DNA from: Prevotella melaninogenica
GTDB lineage: Bacteria > Bacteroidota > Bacteroidia > Bacteroidales > Bacteroidaceae
NCBI RefSeq assembly: GCF_013267595.1
Contig: NZ_CP054011.1
Span: forward strand, 476,147 to 540,146
Direction of reading: 5' to 3'
DNA: 64,000 bases
The notes below the pieces were generated by a model, which ran no database searches, was not told where the DNA came from, and saw nothing but the letters and a program-made list of their open reading frames with translations. Made by a program: the position numbers and the translations under genes. Positions 17,291 to 25,595 of this stretch are shown here, piece after piece (the first letter of the stretch is position 1; each line of letters opens with the position of its first letter).

Positions 17291-17392
17291 GGTGGACAAG
17301 CGATTCCTATCGCACCGCTACAACCTTCTGCCCTTGCTACGTTCCCGTCCTGGGGGATTCAAAGGGAGCTGGTCGTAAGAGACTTGCCCGTC
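17291..17392 (-). ncRNA. ffs: Signal recognition particle RNA (4.5S type)
   Basis: On the minus strand the conserved SRP domain IV motif is recognisable as CCCAGGACGGGAACGTAGCA followed by AGGGCAG, equivalent to CAGGTCCGGAAGGAAGCAGC of E. coli 4.5S RNA. The outer stem is closed by GGGCAAG (complement of 17383-17389) with CTTGTCC (complement of 17294-17300), giving a single long hairpin of about 100 nt. It binds Ffh for co-translational membrane targeting. Ends are estimated from pairing. A promoter lies just upstream and tRNA-Thr just downstream. Confidence 0.85.
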
Positions 17393-17423
17393 TAATGCTT
17401 TACCATTGCTGTTAAAGCGGGTG

Positions 17424-17456
17424 CAAAGATACATAAATTATTTATTTCTGACAAAG
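17424..17456 (-). promoter_or_regulatory. Promoter of the SRP RNA-tRNA-Thr unit
   Basis: On the minus strand TTTG, 20 nt, then TATCTTTG (complement of 17424-17431), a perfect match to the Bacteroidota consensus and correctly placed about 30 bp before the RNA. Confidence 0.65.
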
Positions 17457-17547
17457 AGAAATCAAAACTTTTTCTGTTTTTAACAAAAAAACATAAATTT
17501 GGCAGTGTACTACATTATTTATAATAAATATTCCGTACTTTTGTATC

Positions 17548-18087
17548 ATGATTTACGAAGATTTTAAACAACTGACAGCTTATACCCGTTATGATGGTAT
17601 TTATCTTGCTATCATTTGGGCAGCAAGTTTCGCATGCTTGTTGGGTATAACCATTCTGCCAGTTTTGGCACAATTTAGTTTTTTACTCTCTATTTCAACT
17701 CCTTTCTTTGTTGCTTATCGATTGAAGATTTTTCGTGAGGAGGGACGTAATGGAGTTATATCTTTTCGTTGTAGTCTTTTTTATTGTGTACGTGTTTTCT
17801 TTAATGCTGCAATTATCTTTAGCTTGCTGCAATGGCTTTATATGCACTATCTTGATAATGGGAAATTACTCATGATGGTTACTAATCTCTATTCCAGTAA
17901 CGAGGGAAAAAGCACTCTCGCAGCTATAGGTGTTCCATATGACCAATTTATTGCAGCGTTGCCAGAGGCTTTTCAACCCTACTCGTTAGCCTCAAGCACT
18001 TTTGTTACTGCCGTAATGTTAGGTGGCTTATGCTCTCTATTTATTGCAGCTATTATGTCTAAGAAAGGCAAGAGACAGATGTCTTAA
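17548..18087 (+). CDS. DUF4199-type membrane protein
   Basis: A 179-residue protein with about four hydrophobic segments (residues about 20-60, two helices; 80-100; 150-172). The opening YARYDG-like segment (TAYTRYDGIYLAIIWAASF) matches the DUF4199 family of Bacteroidota, often encoded directly upstream of a DPM1-like glycosyltransferase, as here (53-bp gap). It probably works with that enzyme in the inner membrane, perhaps in lipid-linked sugar transfer (inference). A TACTTTTG box lies only 4 bp before the ATG, so transcription may start almost at the start codon. Confidence 0.8.
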   Translation: MIYEDFKQLTAYTRYDGIYLAIIWAASFACLLGITILPVLAQFSFLLSISTPFFVAYRLKIFREEGRNGVISFRCSLFYCVRVFFNAAIIFSLLQWLYMHYLDNGKLLMMVTNLYSSNEGKSTLAAIGVPYDQFIAALPEAFQPYSLASSTFVTAVMLGGLCSLFIAAIMSKKGKRQMS

Positions 18088-18139
18088 ATTTAAACTTAAT
18101 AAACTCCTCATTTCTAATAGAAAACTCCTAATACAGAAT

Positions 18140-19093
18140 ATGGATATATCAGTAATTATTCCTCTTTACAATGAGGAAGAAAGTTTACCAGAATTACACG
18201 CGTGGATTCAGCGCGTGATGAACGCTAATGGCTTCACGTATGAAATAATATTTATCAATGACGGCTCTAAAGATAAGAGCTGGGATGTCATAGAGGATTT
18301 ACATCATAAAGATGAGGAACATGTTCATGCGATAAAGTTCCGTCGTAACTATGGTAAGAGTCCTGCGCTCTACTGTGGCTTTAATGCTGCTCAAGGTGAT
18401 GTTGTTATTACGATGGATGCAGACTTGCAGGATTCTCCTGACGAGATACCAGAACTTTATCGTATGATAATGGAGGAGAAGTACGACCTTGTTAGTGGTT
18501 ATAAGCAGAAACGTTATGATCCATTGACAAAGACTATACCAACAAAACTTTTCAATGCTACGGCACGTAAGATTAGTGGTGTACATAATTTGCATGACTT
18601 TAATTGTGGTTTGAAAGCCTATCGTCGTGATGTAGTGAAGAATATTGAGGTATATGGTGAGATGCACCGTTATATCCCTTATCTTGCAAAAGAGGTAGGC
18701 TTCGCACGTATAGGTGAGAAGGTTGTACAGCATCAAGCACGTAAATATGGTAAATCAAAGTTTGGAATTAATCGTTTCTTCAATGGTTATCTTGACTTAT
18801 TGACACTCTGGTTTCTCACCAACTTTGGTAAGAAGCCAATGCATGTCTTTGGCTTGATGGGCTCGTTTATGTTCTTCATTGGTTTTATAGCATTCCTTTG
18901 GCTGATTGTAGAAAAGGTTATTATGCTTGTTAATGGTGTATATGGTGACCTACTCTCTGACCATGCTTCCTTCTTTATTGCTCTTGTTGCGATGGTAATG
19001 GGTACACAGCTTTTCCTTGCTGGTTTTATTGGCGACCTTATCAGTCGCAGTAATCCACGCAGAAATGATTATCAGATAGAGAAAGAAATGTAG
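18140..19093 (+). CDS. Family 2 glycosyltransferase (GtrB/DPM1-like)
   Basis: A 317-residue enzyme with an N-terminal GT-A domain: MDISVIIPLYNEEESLPEL, the DGSKDKSW segment, the DXD-region DADLQDSPDEIPEL (about residues 94-107), and the acceptor motif FNCGLKAYRRDV. Two transmembrane helices follow at the C terminus (FGLMGSFMFFIGFIAFLW and FFIALVAMVMGTQLFLAGFI). This architecture is that of polyprenyl-phosphate sugar transferases such as GtrB/ArnC/DPM1. The frame extends 39 codons further upstream, over the previous gene's end, but the MDISVIIP start is the family norm. Operon with the DUF4199 gene. Confidence 0.9.
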   Translation: MDISVIIPLYNEEESLPELHAWIQRVMNANGFTYEIIFINDGSKDKSWDVIEDLHHKDEEHVHAIKFRRNYGKSPALYCGFNAAQGDVVITMDADLQDSPDEIPELYRMIMEEKYDLVSGYKQKRYDPLTKTIPTKLFNATARKISGVHNLHDFNCGLKAYRRDVVKNIEVYGEMHRYIPYLAKEVGFARIGEKVVQHQARKYGKSKFGINRFFNGYLDLLTLWFLTNFGKKPMHVFGLMGSFMFFIGFIAFLWLIVEKVIMLVNGVYGDLLSDHASFFIALVAMVMGTQLFLAGFIGDLISRSNPRRNDYQIEKEM

Positions 19094-19234
19094 GAGAAGT
19101 CTTCTTTTCTGTAGGTTTTGATAGATGTTTACAGCAACAGTCCCTTTATATGTCATACTTAATGGAGAACTGTGAGGATAAGTTTGAAAACTCTTATCAA
19201 CTGACGTTACTTTATTTATAGAATTCAATAGGAA

Positions 19235-19738
19235 ATGAACTATAGCAAGATTAAACATATAGTAAGTAAAACTCTCTTGATTACTCTTCTCTTTGGAGGA
19301 GCAATCTGGATGGGTTCTTGTTCCGACATAGACTGTCCTGTAACCAATGGTGTATGGGCTAATTATGTTGTACAGGGCGATACTTTACACGACACACTTA
19401 CTATCTCGGCAATACGTGAGAACAAAACAGATACGATTTTGTTAAATAAACAAGTTAACACGACAAAGTTTAGTTTGCCAATGAGCTATAGTGGCGATAG
19501 TGACAAGTTACGTTTTGTCTTCACAAATAAGGCTGGGGTAACAACTGTTGATACTGTTACGGTGTCAAAGACGAATATAAGTCATTTTGAGAGTGTTGAC
19601 TGTCCGCCAGCATGCTTTCATACCCTTACTGCCGTATCAGCAAAGGGTACACGAGTGAGTCAGGTTGAAATCAGTAATCCTAATGTTGATTATGATGGTA
19701 CGAAAGAACATATACTTATCACTTTTACTAATCCTTAA
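19235..19738 (+). CDS. DUF6452-like predicted lipoprotein
   Basis: A 167-residue protein with a signal sequence and lipobox (IWMGSC, Cys at about residue 29), followed by a beta-rich domain with conserved Cys residues (CSDIDCPV near the N terminus and VDCPPACFHT near residue 128). It resembles the Bacteroidota family annotated as DUF6452, which is usually paired with a DUF6048 beta-barrel gene, as here. It is probably an envelope component of unknown role. The last 44 bases overlap the following gene, so the two are translationally linked. Confidence 0.7.
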   Translation: MNYSKIKHIVSKTLLITLLFGGAIWMGSCSDIDCPVTNGVWANYVVQGDTLHDTLTISAIRENKTDTILLNKQVNTTKFSLPMSYSGDSDKLRFVFTNKAGVTTVDTVTVSKTNISHFESVDCPPACFHTLTAVSAKGTRVSQVEISNPNVDYDGTKEHILITFTNP

Positions 19739-20384
19739 TGTATTATTCCTGTTGTGCCCAACTACAGCTAATGCGCAACACCGACCATCTTTGCCAAAGG
19801 TAAAGGAGGATAGTATTCCTTTCTTTAGGGGAGCAGCAGTGGGTGTAGATCTCGTTGGACCTGCTATGCGTTGGCTTGCATCATATGGTCAGTATGAAGC
19901 TTTGCTACGAGTAAATCTCAAGGATAGATATTTCCCTGTAGTTGAAGTAGGTGTAGGACAGGCTGATAAGACTGATGAAACAACAGGAACGAACTTTAAG
20001 ACGAGTGCACCTTATGGACGAGTGGGCTGCGACTTTAATATGCTTAAGAATAAGCATGACGATTATCGCTTCATGGTGGGTGGTAGAGTAGGCTACACTT
20101 CGTTTAAGTATGATGTTCTTAGTCCAGGACTTGCTGACCCTATTTGGGGAACACAATCCTCTTATGGTGCTCTTGGTAATAAGGGAAGTCAACTTTGGGC
20201 AGAACTCGTTGGTAGTGTTGATGCTAAGATTTTAGGCCCTATTCGTATGGGTTGGAGTGTTCGTTATAAACTCCGTGTAGCTCATAAGATGGGAGAAATA
20301 GGTGAAGCTTGGTATGTTCCTGGCTATGGTCGTGGTGGGTCATCACAGCTTGGTGCCACCTTTAATGTACTTTTTGAACTATAA
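19695..20384 (+). CDS. DUF6048-like outer-membrane protein
   Basis: A 229-residue protein with a signal peptide (VRKNIYLSLLLILNVLFLLC ... ANAQ) and a body made of alternating amphipathic strands with aromatic girdle residues, ending in an outer-membrane-type C terminus (GATFNVLFEL, aliphatic-aromatic pattern). It fits the DUF6048 family of small beta-barrels. The ATG at 19695 is chosen because the upstream in-frame Met codons would add a non-signal-like extension inside the preceding gene. It overlaps the DUF6452-like lipoprotein gene by 44 nt in a different frame. Confidence 0.7.
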   Translation: MVRKNIYLSLLLILNVLFLLCPTTANAQHRPSLPKVKEDSIPFFRGAAVGVDLVGPAMRWLASYGQYEALLRVNLKDRYFPVVEVGVGQADKTDETTGTNFKTSAPYGRVGCDFNMLKNKHDDYRFMVGGRVGYTSFKYDVLSPGLADPIWGTQSSYGALGNKGSQLWAELVGSVDAKILGPIRMGWSVRYKLRVAHKMGEIGEAWYVPGYGRGGSSQLGATFNVLFEL

Positions 20385-20534
20385 TGAGATAGTTATTTAG
20401 AAGTCAGAGAAAACTTGTTGTTAGTTTCTCTAATAGTTTTTACTAATGGACGTACTGCCTGTGCGTCCTAACTGTAAAAGTTATTCCATTCTAAATCTAA
20501 CTTTCTCTTAACTCTTAATAAATAAAAACATTAT

Positions 20535-21551
20535 ATGAATAAGAAAAAACTATATTGGCAAATTCCTTTTCTTCTTGTGTTGATAATCGGTTCAATAGCT
20601 ATTGTTCGTTGTCAGCGTTCAATGCCATATCAGCATAACAAGGGATTTATCTTTGGTACAGTTTATAATATTACCTATCAAAGCAATGAAGATCTTCAGC
20701 CGCAGATAGAAGCAGAATTGAAGAAGGTAAATCAAACCTTCTCTACTTTTGAAGCTAATTCGTTGATTTCACAGATTAATCAAAACAAACCTGTGAAGGT
20801 GAATGAGATGTTTCGTGAGGTGTTTACACTCGCTGAGTCTATTTCTAAAGAAACTGATGGAGCTTTCGATGTCACAGTTGCTCCAATGGTAAATATGTGG
20901 GGCTTTGGTTTTAAGACTGGTCAGCATCCTTCTAAGCAGGCTATAGATAGCTTGCATCAGGTTGTAGGATATCATAAGGTGAAGCTTGTTGGTAACACAA
21001 TTCAGAAGACAGATAAGCGTGTTATGCTTGATTGTTCTGCAATTGCTAAGGGCTATGGCTCTGATATTGTTGCTCGTTTCTTACGTCGTAATGGTATTAA
21101 AAACTTTATGGTGGAGATTGGTGGTGAGATTGTTACGATGGGTAATAGTGAACAGCGTCTGCCTTGGAAGATTGGTGTTACAAAGCCAACAGATGATAGC
21201 GTGAAGGTTAATCAAGAGATACAGACGGTATTGAATGTTACGGATAAGGCTATGGCAACGAGTGGTAACTACCGTAATTTCTATTATAAAGGTGGAAAGA
21301 AATATGCTCATACCATTGATCCAAAGACTGGATATCCTGTACAGCATTCACTCCTTTCTGCAACAGTCTTAGCTAAAAACTGTGCTACAGCTGATGCTTA
21401 TGCTACTTCGTTTATGGTAATGGGTATCGAGAAAGCACGTAAATTACTCGAACGTCATCCAGAGTTGATGGCTTACTTCATCTATTCTGATGCGAAAGGT
21501 AATTTGCAAGTATGGTATAGCCCTTCAATGAAAGGAAAAGTTGTTAAATAA
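20535..21551 (+). CDS. apbE: FAD:protein FMN transferase
   Basis: A 338-residue ApbE-family flavin transferase that attaches FMN to Thr of partner proteins (in known systems NqrB/C, RnfG/D or FMN-binding domain proteins) outside the cytoplasmic membrane. An N-terminal membrane anchor (FLLVLIIGSIAIVRC, with a possible lipid-modified Cys) precedes the domain. Typical motifs are GTVYNITYQ, DVTVAPMVNMWGFG, LDCSAIAKGYG, MVEIGGEIVTMG, a Mg/FAD site KKYAHTIDPKTGYPV, and CATADAYATSFMVMG. No nqr or rnf genes are adjacent, so its targets lie elsewhere. A hairpin terminator follows at once. Confidence 0.92.
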   Translation: MNKKKLYWQIPFLLVLIIGSIAIVRCQRSMPYQHNKGFIFGTVYNITYQSNEDLQPQIEAELKKVNQTFSTFEANSLISQINQNKPVKVNEMFREVFTLAESISKETDGAFDVTVAPMVNMWGFGFKTGQHPSKQAIDSLHQVVGYHKVKLVGNTIQKTDKRVMLDCSAIAKGYGSDIVARFLRRNGIKNFMVEIGGEIVTMGNSEQRLPWKIGVTKPTDDSVKVNQEIQTVLNVTDKAMATSGNYRNFYYKGGKKYAHTIDPKTGYPVQHSLLSATVLAKNCATADAYATSFMVMGIEKARKLLERHPELMAYFIYSDAKGNLQVWYSPSMKGKVVK

Positions 21552-21554
21552 AAG

Positions 21555-21598
21555 TATAGCCGCTTTCTCTCTTGAGAAGGCGGCTATATATGTTTTTT
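21555..21598 (+). terminator. apbE terminator
   Basis: A 15-bp stem with one mismatch (21555-21569 with 21574-21588) and a 4-nt loop is followed by TATGTTTTTTT. It ends only 8 bp before the next start codon. Confidence 0.8.
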
Positions 21599-21605
21599 TA
21601 TTACT

Positions 21606-22271
21606 ATGCTCCAACTCTACGATAAACTTCTCGAACTCCCACTTTTCATCGGTATTAGTACGGATGAATTGTCAGATATCGTAGGGCAAACAAAGTTTGG
21701 CTTTCATAAACTTATTGCAGACAAACCGCTTGTAAGCATGGATGATAAATGTACACAGCTATTCTTTCTAATGAATGGTACACTTCGTGTGATAAGTCAT
21801 GCTGACAACCATCGTTATCGTATAGAGGAAGAATTGTCGGCACCAGCAGTTATTCAGCCCGAACACTTCTTCGGACTTATGCAACGCTATACAAAGGATT
21901 TTATAGCGCAGACAGATTGTAGTCTGCTTTCGTTGGATAAGTCAGAGGTGTTACGTCTACTTGATAATTATCTTATTTTCCGCCTTAATCTTCTCAATAG
22001 TATTTCTATGCAAGCACAGCGAATGAGTCATATCCCATGGAGGCAACAGCCCAGTGACATTCGCCAGCAGTTTGTTAATTTTTTACGTCTTCGCTGTCTT
22101 ACACAAGCAGGTCGTAAAGTGTTAAGGATAACGATGGAAGACCTTGCTCAAGAGTTACATCAAAGTCGTCTTAATATCTCTCGTTTGCTCAATGCTTTAC
22201 AATGTGATGGGCTGTTAACAATGAGTAGGGGAATTATTACTATTCCGCAGTTGGAAACCTTAAGAGGATAG
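21606..22271 (+). CDS. Crp/Fnr-family transcription regulator
   Basis: A 221-residue protein with an N-terminal cyclic-nucleotide-binding-type beta roll (residues about 10-125) and a C-terminal winged helix (LRITMEDLAQELHQSRLNIS, recognition helix QSRLNISRLLNAL, about residues 175-210). There are no FNR-type N-terminal cysteines, so it is not an iron-sulfur oxygen sensor. The phosphate-binding cassette is not obvious, so the ligand is unknown. The start lies 8 bp after the apbE terminator, leaving little room for a separate promoter: read-through or an overlapping promoter is likely. Confidence 0.85.
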   Translation: MLQLYDKLLELPLFIGISTDELSDIVGQTKFGFHKLIADKPLVSMDDKCTQLFFLMNGTLRVISHADNHRYRIEEELSAPAVIQPEHFFGLMQRYTKDFIAQTDCSLLSLDKSEVLRLLDNYLIFRLNLLNSISMQAQRMSHIPWRQQPSDIRQQFVNFLRLRCLTQAGRKVLRITMEDLAQELHQSRLNISRLLNALQCDGLLTMSRGIITIPQLETLRG

Positions 22272-22407
22272 ATGTCTTCTCTTATATTATTTTACTAATA
22301 TTTAATTTGATATTAGTACTATTCAGTTACTTTTTCTATATTAATTTGTTATTAATTCCTTATTGTTTAAGTGCAACAATGAGTTTCTTTTACTCCCTTT
22401 TTTACAC

Positions 22408-22478
22408 GTGTTGATAATTAGCACATATGGTGCTGGGGCTTAGCACATCTCGTGCTGATGGTAAACACCAATCGTGTT
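22408..22478. repeat. 22-bp-phased palindrome array C (3 units plus a half unit)
   Basis: Units begin at 22422, 22444 and 22466 with centres ATATG, ATCTC and CAATC. A GTG at 22408-22410 falls exactly where an earlier unit's right half would be. The array directly precedes a copy of the 195-bp palindromic element. Confidence 0.85.
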
Positions 22479-22499
22479 GGGCGTTAATCAGCTTATTAT

Positions 22500-22633
22500 T
22501 TCTTAATGTTTTTTATCATCTTGTCGGCATCTTGTATTGTCTTTGTAAATATGACGTAGCTCGCTATGCCTTCGTTACAAAGACAGACAAAAACAGAATC
22601 AGATTAGTTTCTAATGAGTCAATTTGGGTTTAA
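22500..22633 (-). repeat. 195-bp palindromic element, inverted copy
   Basis: On the minus strand it reads CCCAAATTGACTCATTAGAA..., then TTTGTCTGTCTTTGTAACGA, the core GGC-ATAGCGAGCTACGTC, and ACAAAGACAATACAAGATGC. This matches the element at 53487-53681 with small changes and lacks most of the right-hand tail. A 68-codon open frame over the array and this element is not considered a gene. Confidence 0.7.
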
Positions 22634-22723
22634 GTTGTAGAGACTTATTACTCTACATGTAATATAGAAACAAAATTGCGTTAAATTCCACCTCTTTATA
22701 TAGTATATTTCCTTTTTTTGAGT

Positions 22724-22731
22724 TATCTTTG
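22724..22731 (+). promoter_or_regulatory. Predicted -7 element for the M3 peptidase gene
   Basis: A perfect TATCTTTG box 31 bp before the start codon. No TTTG is found at the ideal distance, so the -33 element is unclear. Confidence 0.4.
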
Positions 22732-22762
22732 TAAATTAAATTAAGAGAAAGTAGAAAAAGAA

Positions 22763-24850
22763 ATGATAGATAATATAACAGGGGAGAAAGAGCGTATAAA
22801 TCCTTTCTTCCTACCTTATGATACACCGCATTACACGGTACCTTTCAACCGTATTACTCTTGCTGATTATGAAGAGGCAATGATGGAAGGTATTCGCCGT
22901 GAGGACGAGCAGATTGAGAAGATTATTAATAACCCCGATGAACCAACCTTTGAGAATACGATTATACCAGAGGATGAGGTTAAAGGACGTAAGCATTACT
23001 ATGATCTTCTGAGTCGTGTGGAGAGTGTATTCTTTAATATGCTCAGTGCTGAAACAAATGATGAAATGGACGCTTTGGCACAGAAGATGAGTCCTATTCT
23101 CACTAAGCATGGTAATGATGTTAGTTTAAATCCTAAGATTTTCGAACGTGTCAAGTATGTCTATGAACATCATGGAGAGTTGACACCAGAGGAAAATTGT
23201 CTGTTGGAGAAAAGTTATGAGGGCTTCGTGCGTAGTGGTGCCTTGTTGGATGAAGCTGGAAAGGACCGTTTGCGCAAGCTTACTGAGGAAGCCTCAATGC
23301 TATCACTGCAGTTCTCACAGAATGTTTTGAAGGAGAATAAAGCATATACTCTGCACATTACTGATGAGCAACAGCTTGATGGACTTCCTAATACCGCACG
23401 TGAAGCGGCACACGAAGCTGCAAAAGAACATGGACTAAAAGGCTGGGTATTTACTTTGGATGCCCCAAGTTATGGCCCATTTATGATGTATAGTACTCAG
23501 CGTGAACTGCGTAAAGAGCTTTATATGGCGCGCAACACGCTCTGTATAAAAGACAACGACACAAACAACCTTGAACTTTGTAAGCGTCTGATAAATCTTC
23601 GTAGAGAGATGGCTCAACTTCTTGGTTATGATACCTTTGCTGACTATGTGATGAAACATCGCATGGCTACGAAGGTTGAGAATGTGTATAAACTTCTTAA
23701 TGACCTTATTGAGGCTTATAAACCAAAGGCTATTGAGGAGCGTGAGGAAGTAGAAGCTTTAGCTAAGGAAGAAGAGGGTGCCGCCTTTAAGATGGAGCCT
23801 TGGGATTTAGCTTATTATAGTCAGTTACTGAAGAAGAAGAAATACGACCTTGATCCCGAGATGCTTCGCCCTTACTTGGAGTTAGGCAATGTAATCAAGG
23901 GAGTCTTTGGCTTGGCTACACGTCTTTATGGTATTACCTTCAAAGAGAACAAGGATATACCTGTTTATCATCCAGATGTAAAACCTTATGAGGTTTACGA
24001 CAAGGACGGTAGTTATTTGGCTGTACTCTATGTTGACTTCCACCCACGTAAAGGAAAGCGTGATGGAGCATGGATGACAGAGTTCCAAGGTCAGTGGATT
24101 GAGCGTGATGGTACAAATGTACGCCCACATGCCTCTCTTGTTATGAACTTCTCTAAGCCTACAGAGGATAAGCCTGCATTGTTAAGATTAGGTGAGGTTG
24201 AGACCTTCTTGCATGAGTTTGGTCATTCGCTTCACGGTATATTTGCTAACACGCGTTTCGAGAGTCTATCAGGAACCAATGTTTGGTGGGACTTTGTAGA
24301 ACTTCCTTCTCAGTTTATGGAGAACTTTGCTGTAGAAAAAGAATTCCTCCGTACCTTTGCTTTCCATTATCAGACAGGTGAACCAATGCCCGACGAGTTG
24401 ATAGAAAAGGTAATAGCCAGCCGTAATTATGGAGTTGCAACAGCATGTTTGAGACAGGTAAGTTTCGGACTCTTAGATATGGCTTATTACACACACAAAG
24501 AAGAGTTCACCGAGGATATCATCTCCTTTGAGAAGAAAGCATGGGCACCAGCAATTATTGATGAGCAACGTATGGATACATGTATGACTGTACAATTCTC
24601 TCATATTATGGCAGGAGGTTATGCTGCTGGCTATTATAGCTATAAGTGGGCAGAGGTCCTTGATGCTGATGCTTTCAGTGTATTTAAGAAAGAAGGAATC
24701 TTTAATCAAGCTACTGCACAGCGTTTCCGAGATAATATTCTCTCACGTGGTGGTACAGAACATCCTATGACTCTCTACAAACGTTTCCGTGGACAAGAGC
24801 CAACTATTGATGCGTTGAAAGAGAGAGATGGACTTACGAAAGGGCTGTAA
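22763..24850 (+). CDS. M3-family peptidase (peptidyl-dipeptidase Dcp type)
   Basis: A 695-residue zinc metallopeptidase of the M3A family (oligopeptidase A / Dcp). The zinc motif HEFGH is at residues 484-488 (LHEFGHSLHGIF), with the downstream Glu in the ELPSQFMENFAVE segment; the C-terminal GGYAAGYYSYKWAEVLDADAF signature of Dcp is clear. There is no signal peptide, so it degrades short peptides in the cytosol, or in the periplasm if exported by another route. Peptide catabolism fits an amino-acid-fermenting anaerobe (inference). Full length, with its own promoter. Confidence 0.92.
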   Translation: MIDNITGEKERINPFFLPYDTPHYTVPFNRITLADYEEAMMEGIRREDEQIEKIINNPDEPTFENTIIPEDEVKGRKHYYDLLSRVESVFFNMLSAETNDEMDALAQKMSPILTKHGNDVSLNPKIFERVKYVYEHHGELTPEENCLLEKSYEGFVRSGALLDEAGKDRLRKLTEEASMLSLQFSQNVLKENKAYTLHITDEQQLDGLPNTAREAAHEAAKEHGLKGWVFTLDAPSYGPFMMYSTQRELRKELYMARNTLCIKDNDTNNLELCKRLINLRREMAQLLGYDTFADYVMKHRMATKVENVYKLLNDLIEAYKPKAIEEREEVEALAKEEEGAAFKMEPWDLAYYSQLLKKKKYDLDPEMLRPYLELGNVIKGVFGLATRLYGITFKENKDIPVYHPDVKPYEVYDKDGSYLAVLYVDFHPRKGKRDGAWMTEFQGQWIERDGTNVRPHASLVMNFSKPTEDKPALLRLGEVETFLHEFGHSLHGIFANTRFESLSGTNVWWDFVELPSQFMENFAVEKEFLRTFAFHYQTGEPMPDELIEKVIASRNYGVATACLRQVSFGLLDMAYYTHKEEFTEDIISFEKKAWAPAIIDEQRMDTCMTVQFSHIMAGGYAAGYYSYKWAEVLDADAFSVFKKEGIFNQATAQRFRDNILSRGGTEHPMTLYKRFRGQEPTIDALKERDGLTKGL

Positions 24851-24935
24851 TAGTTTTGAAAATCGGATAATAGATAAAGGATAATAGCTATTTTGCTGTT
24901 TGTTTCCATGTTTATTTATAAAATCTATCAATAGA

Positions 24936-25436
24936 ATGAATAACGAACATATATCAAAACACTCATCAGCATCTTCTTCTTTAGAGGGAAGAGGTAAGGC
25001 TGCTGTTGACTATCGTTACCTTCGTATGGCACGTATTTGGGCTGAGAATTCTTATTGCAAACGACGTCAGGTTGGTGCCTTGGTTGTGAAGGATAAGATG
25101 ATTATTAGCGATGGCTATAACGGTACACCGAGTGGTTTTGAAAATATATGTGAGGATGAATCTGGCGTAACAAAGCCATACGTCCTCCACGCTGAAGCCA
25201 ATGCTATTACGAAACTTGCCCGAAGTGGTAATAATAGTGAAGGTTCAACGCTTTACGTAACAGCTTCTCCTTGTATTGAATGTGCAAAGCTCATTATTCA
25301 GGCAGGTATTCGACGAGTTGTTTATGCAGAGAAGTATCGTCTTACAGATGGTATAGACTTACTGACAAGAGCTGGAGTTGAAGTAGAGTATATAAGTCTT
25401 GAGGATGGCAGTAGTTCTTCTTCAGCGTCTTTATAA
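24936..25436 (+). CDS. Deoxycytidylate (dCMP) deaminase family protein
   Basis: A 166-residue zinc deaminase that would convert dCMP to dUMP for dTTP synthesis. The CDA signature is complete: HAEANAI (zinc His plus catalytic Glu) and PCIECAKLI (two zinc Cys), with the substrate-binding SDGYNGTPSGFEN segment typical of dCMP deaminases. A TTG codon 12 codons upstream is in frame, but MNNEHISKHSS at 24936 is the better start. A short Ser-rich tail follows (SLEDGSSSSSASL). It lies 85 bp after the M3 peptidase gene. Confidence 0.9.
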   Translation: MNNEHISKHSSASSSLEGRGKAAVDYRYLRMARIWAENSYCKRRQVGALVVKDKMIISDGYNGTPSGFENICEDESGVTKPYVLHAEANAITKLARSGNNSEGSTLYVTASPCIECAKLIIQAGIRRVVYAEKYRLTDGIDLLTRAGVEVEYISLEDGSSSSSASL

Positions 25437-25595
25437 ACAAGAATAAGAATTTGAGTAAACTGTTGGAGTATAATCAAATAGGTCTCATACCTAATATAGT
25501 TTATCCCCACTGTTAATAAAACAAAGTATAACAAGTATTTATCGAATCCCTCTTGGTGCTTTCATCTTATCTGGAAGAGTGGGGGTTAGGCTTTT

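Noticed and set aside
18023..18139. 39-codon N-terminal extension of the glycosyltransferase
   Set aside because: It runs over the end of the DUF4199 gene, and the family begins at the MDISVIIPLYNEE segment.
22427..22633. 68-codon open frame as a gene
   Set aside because: It lies entirely within array C and the inverted 195-bp element, and has no protein-like composition.
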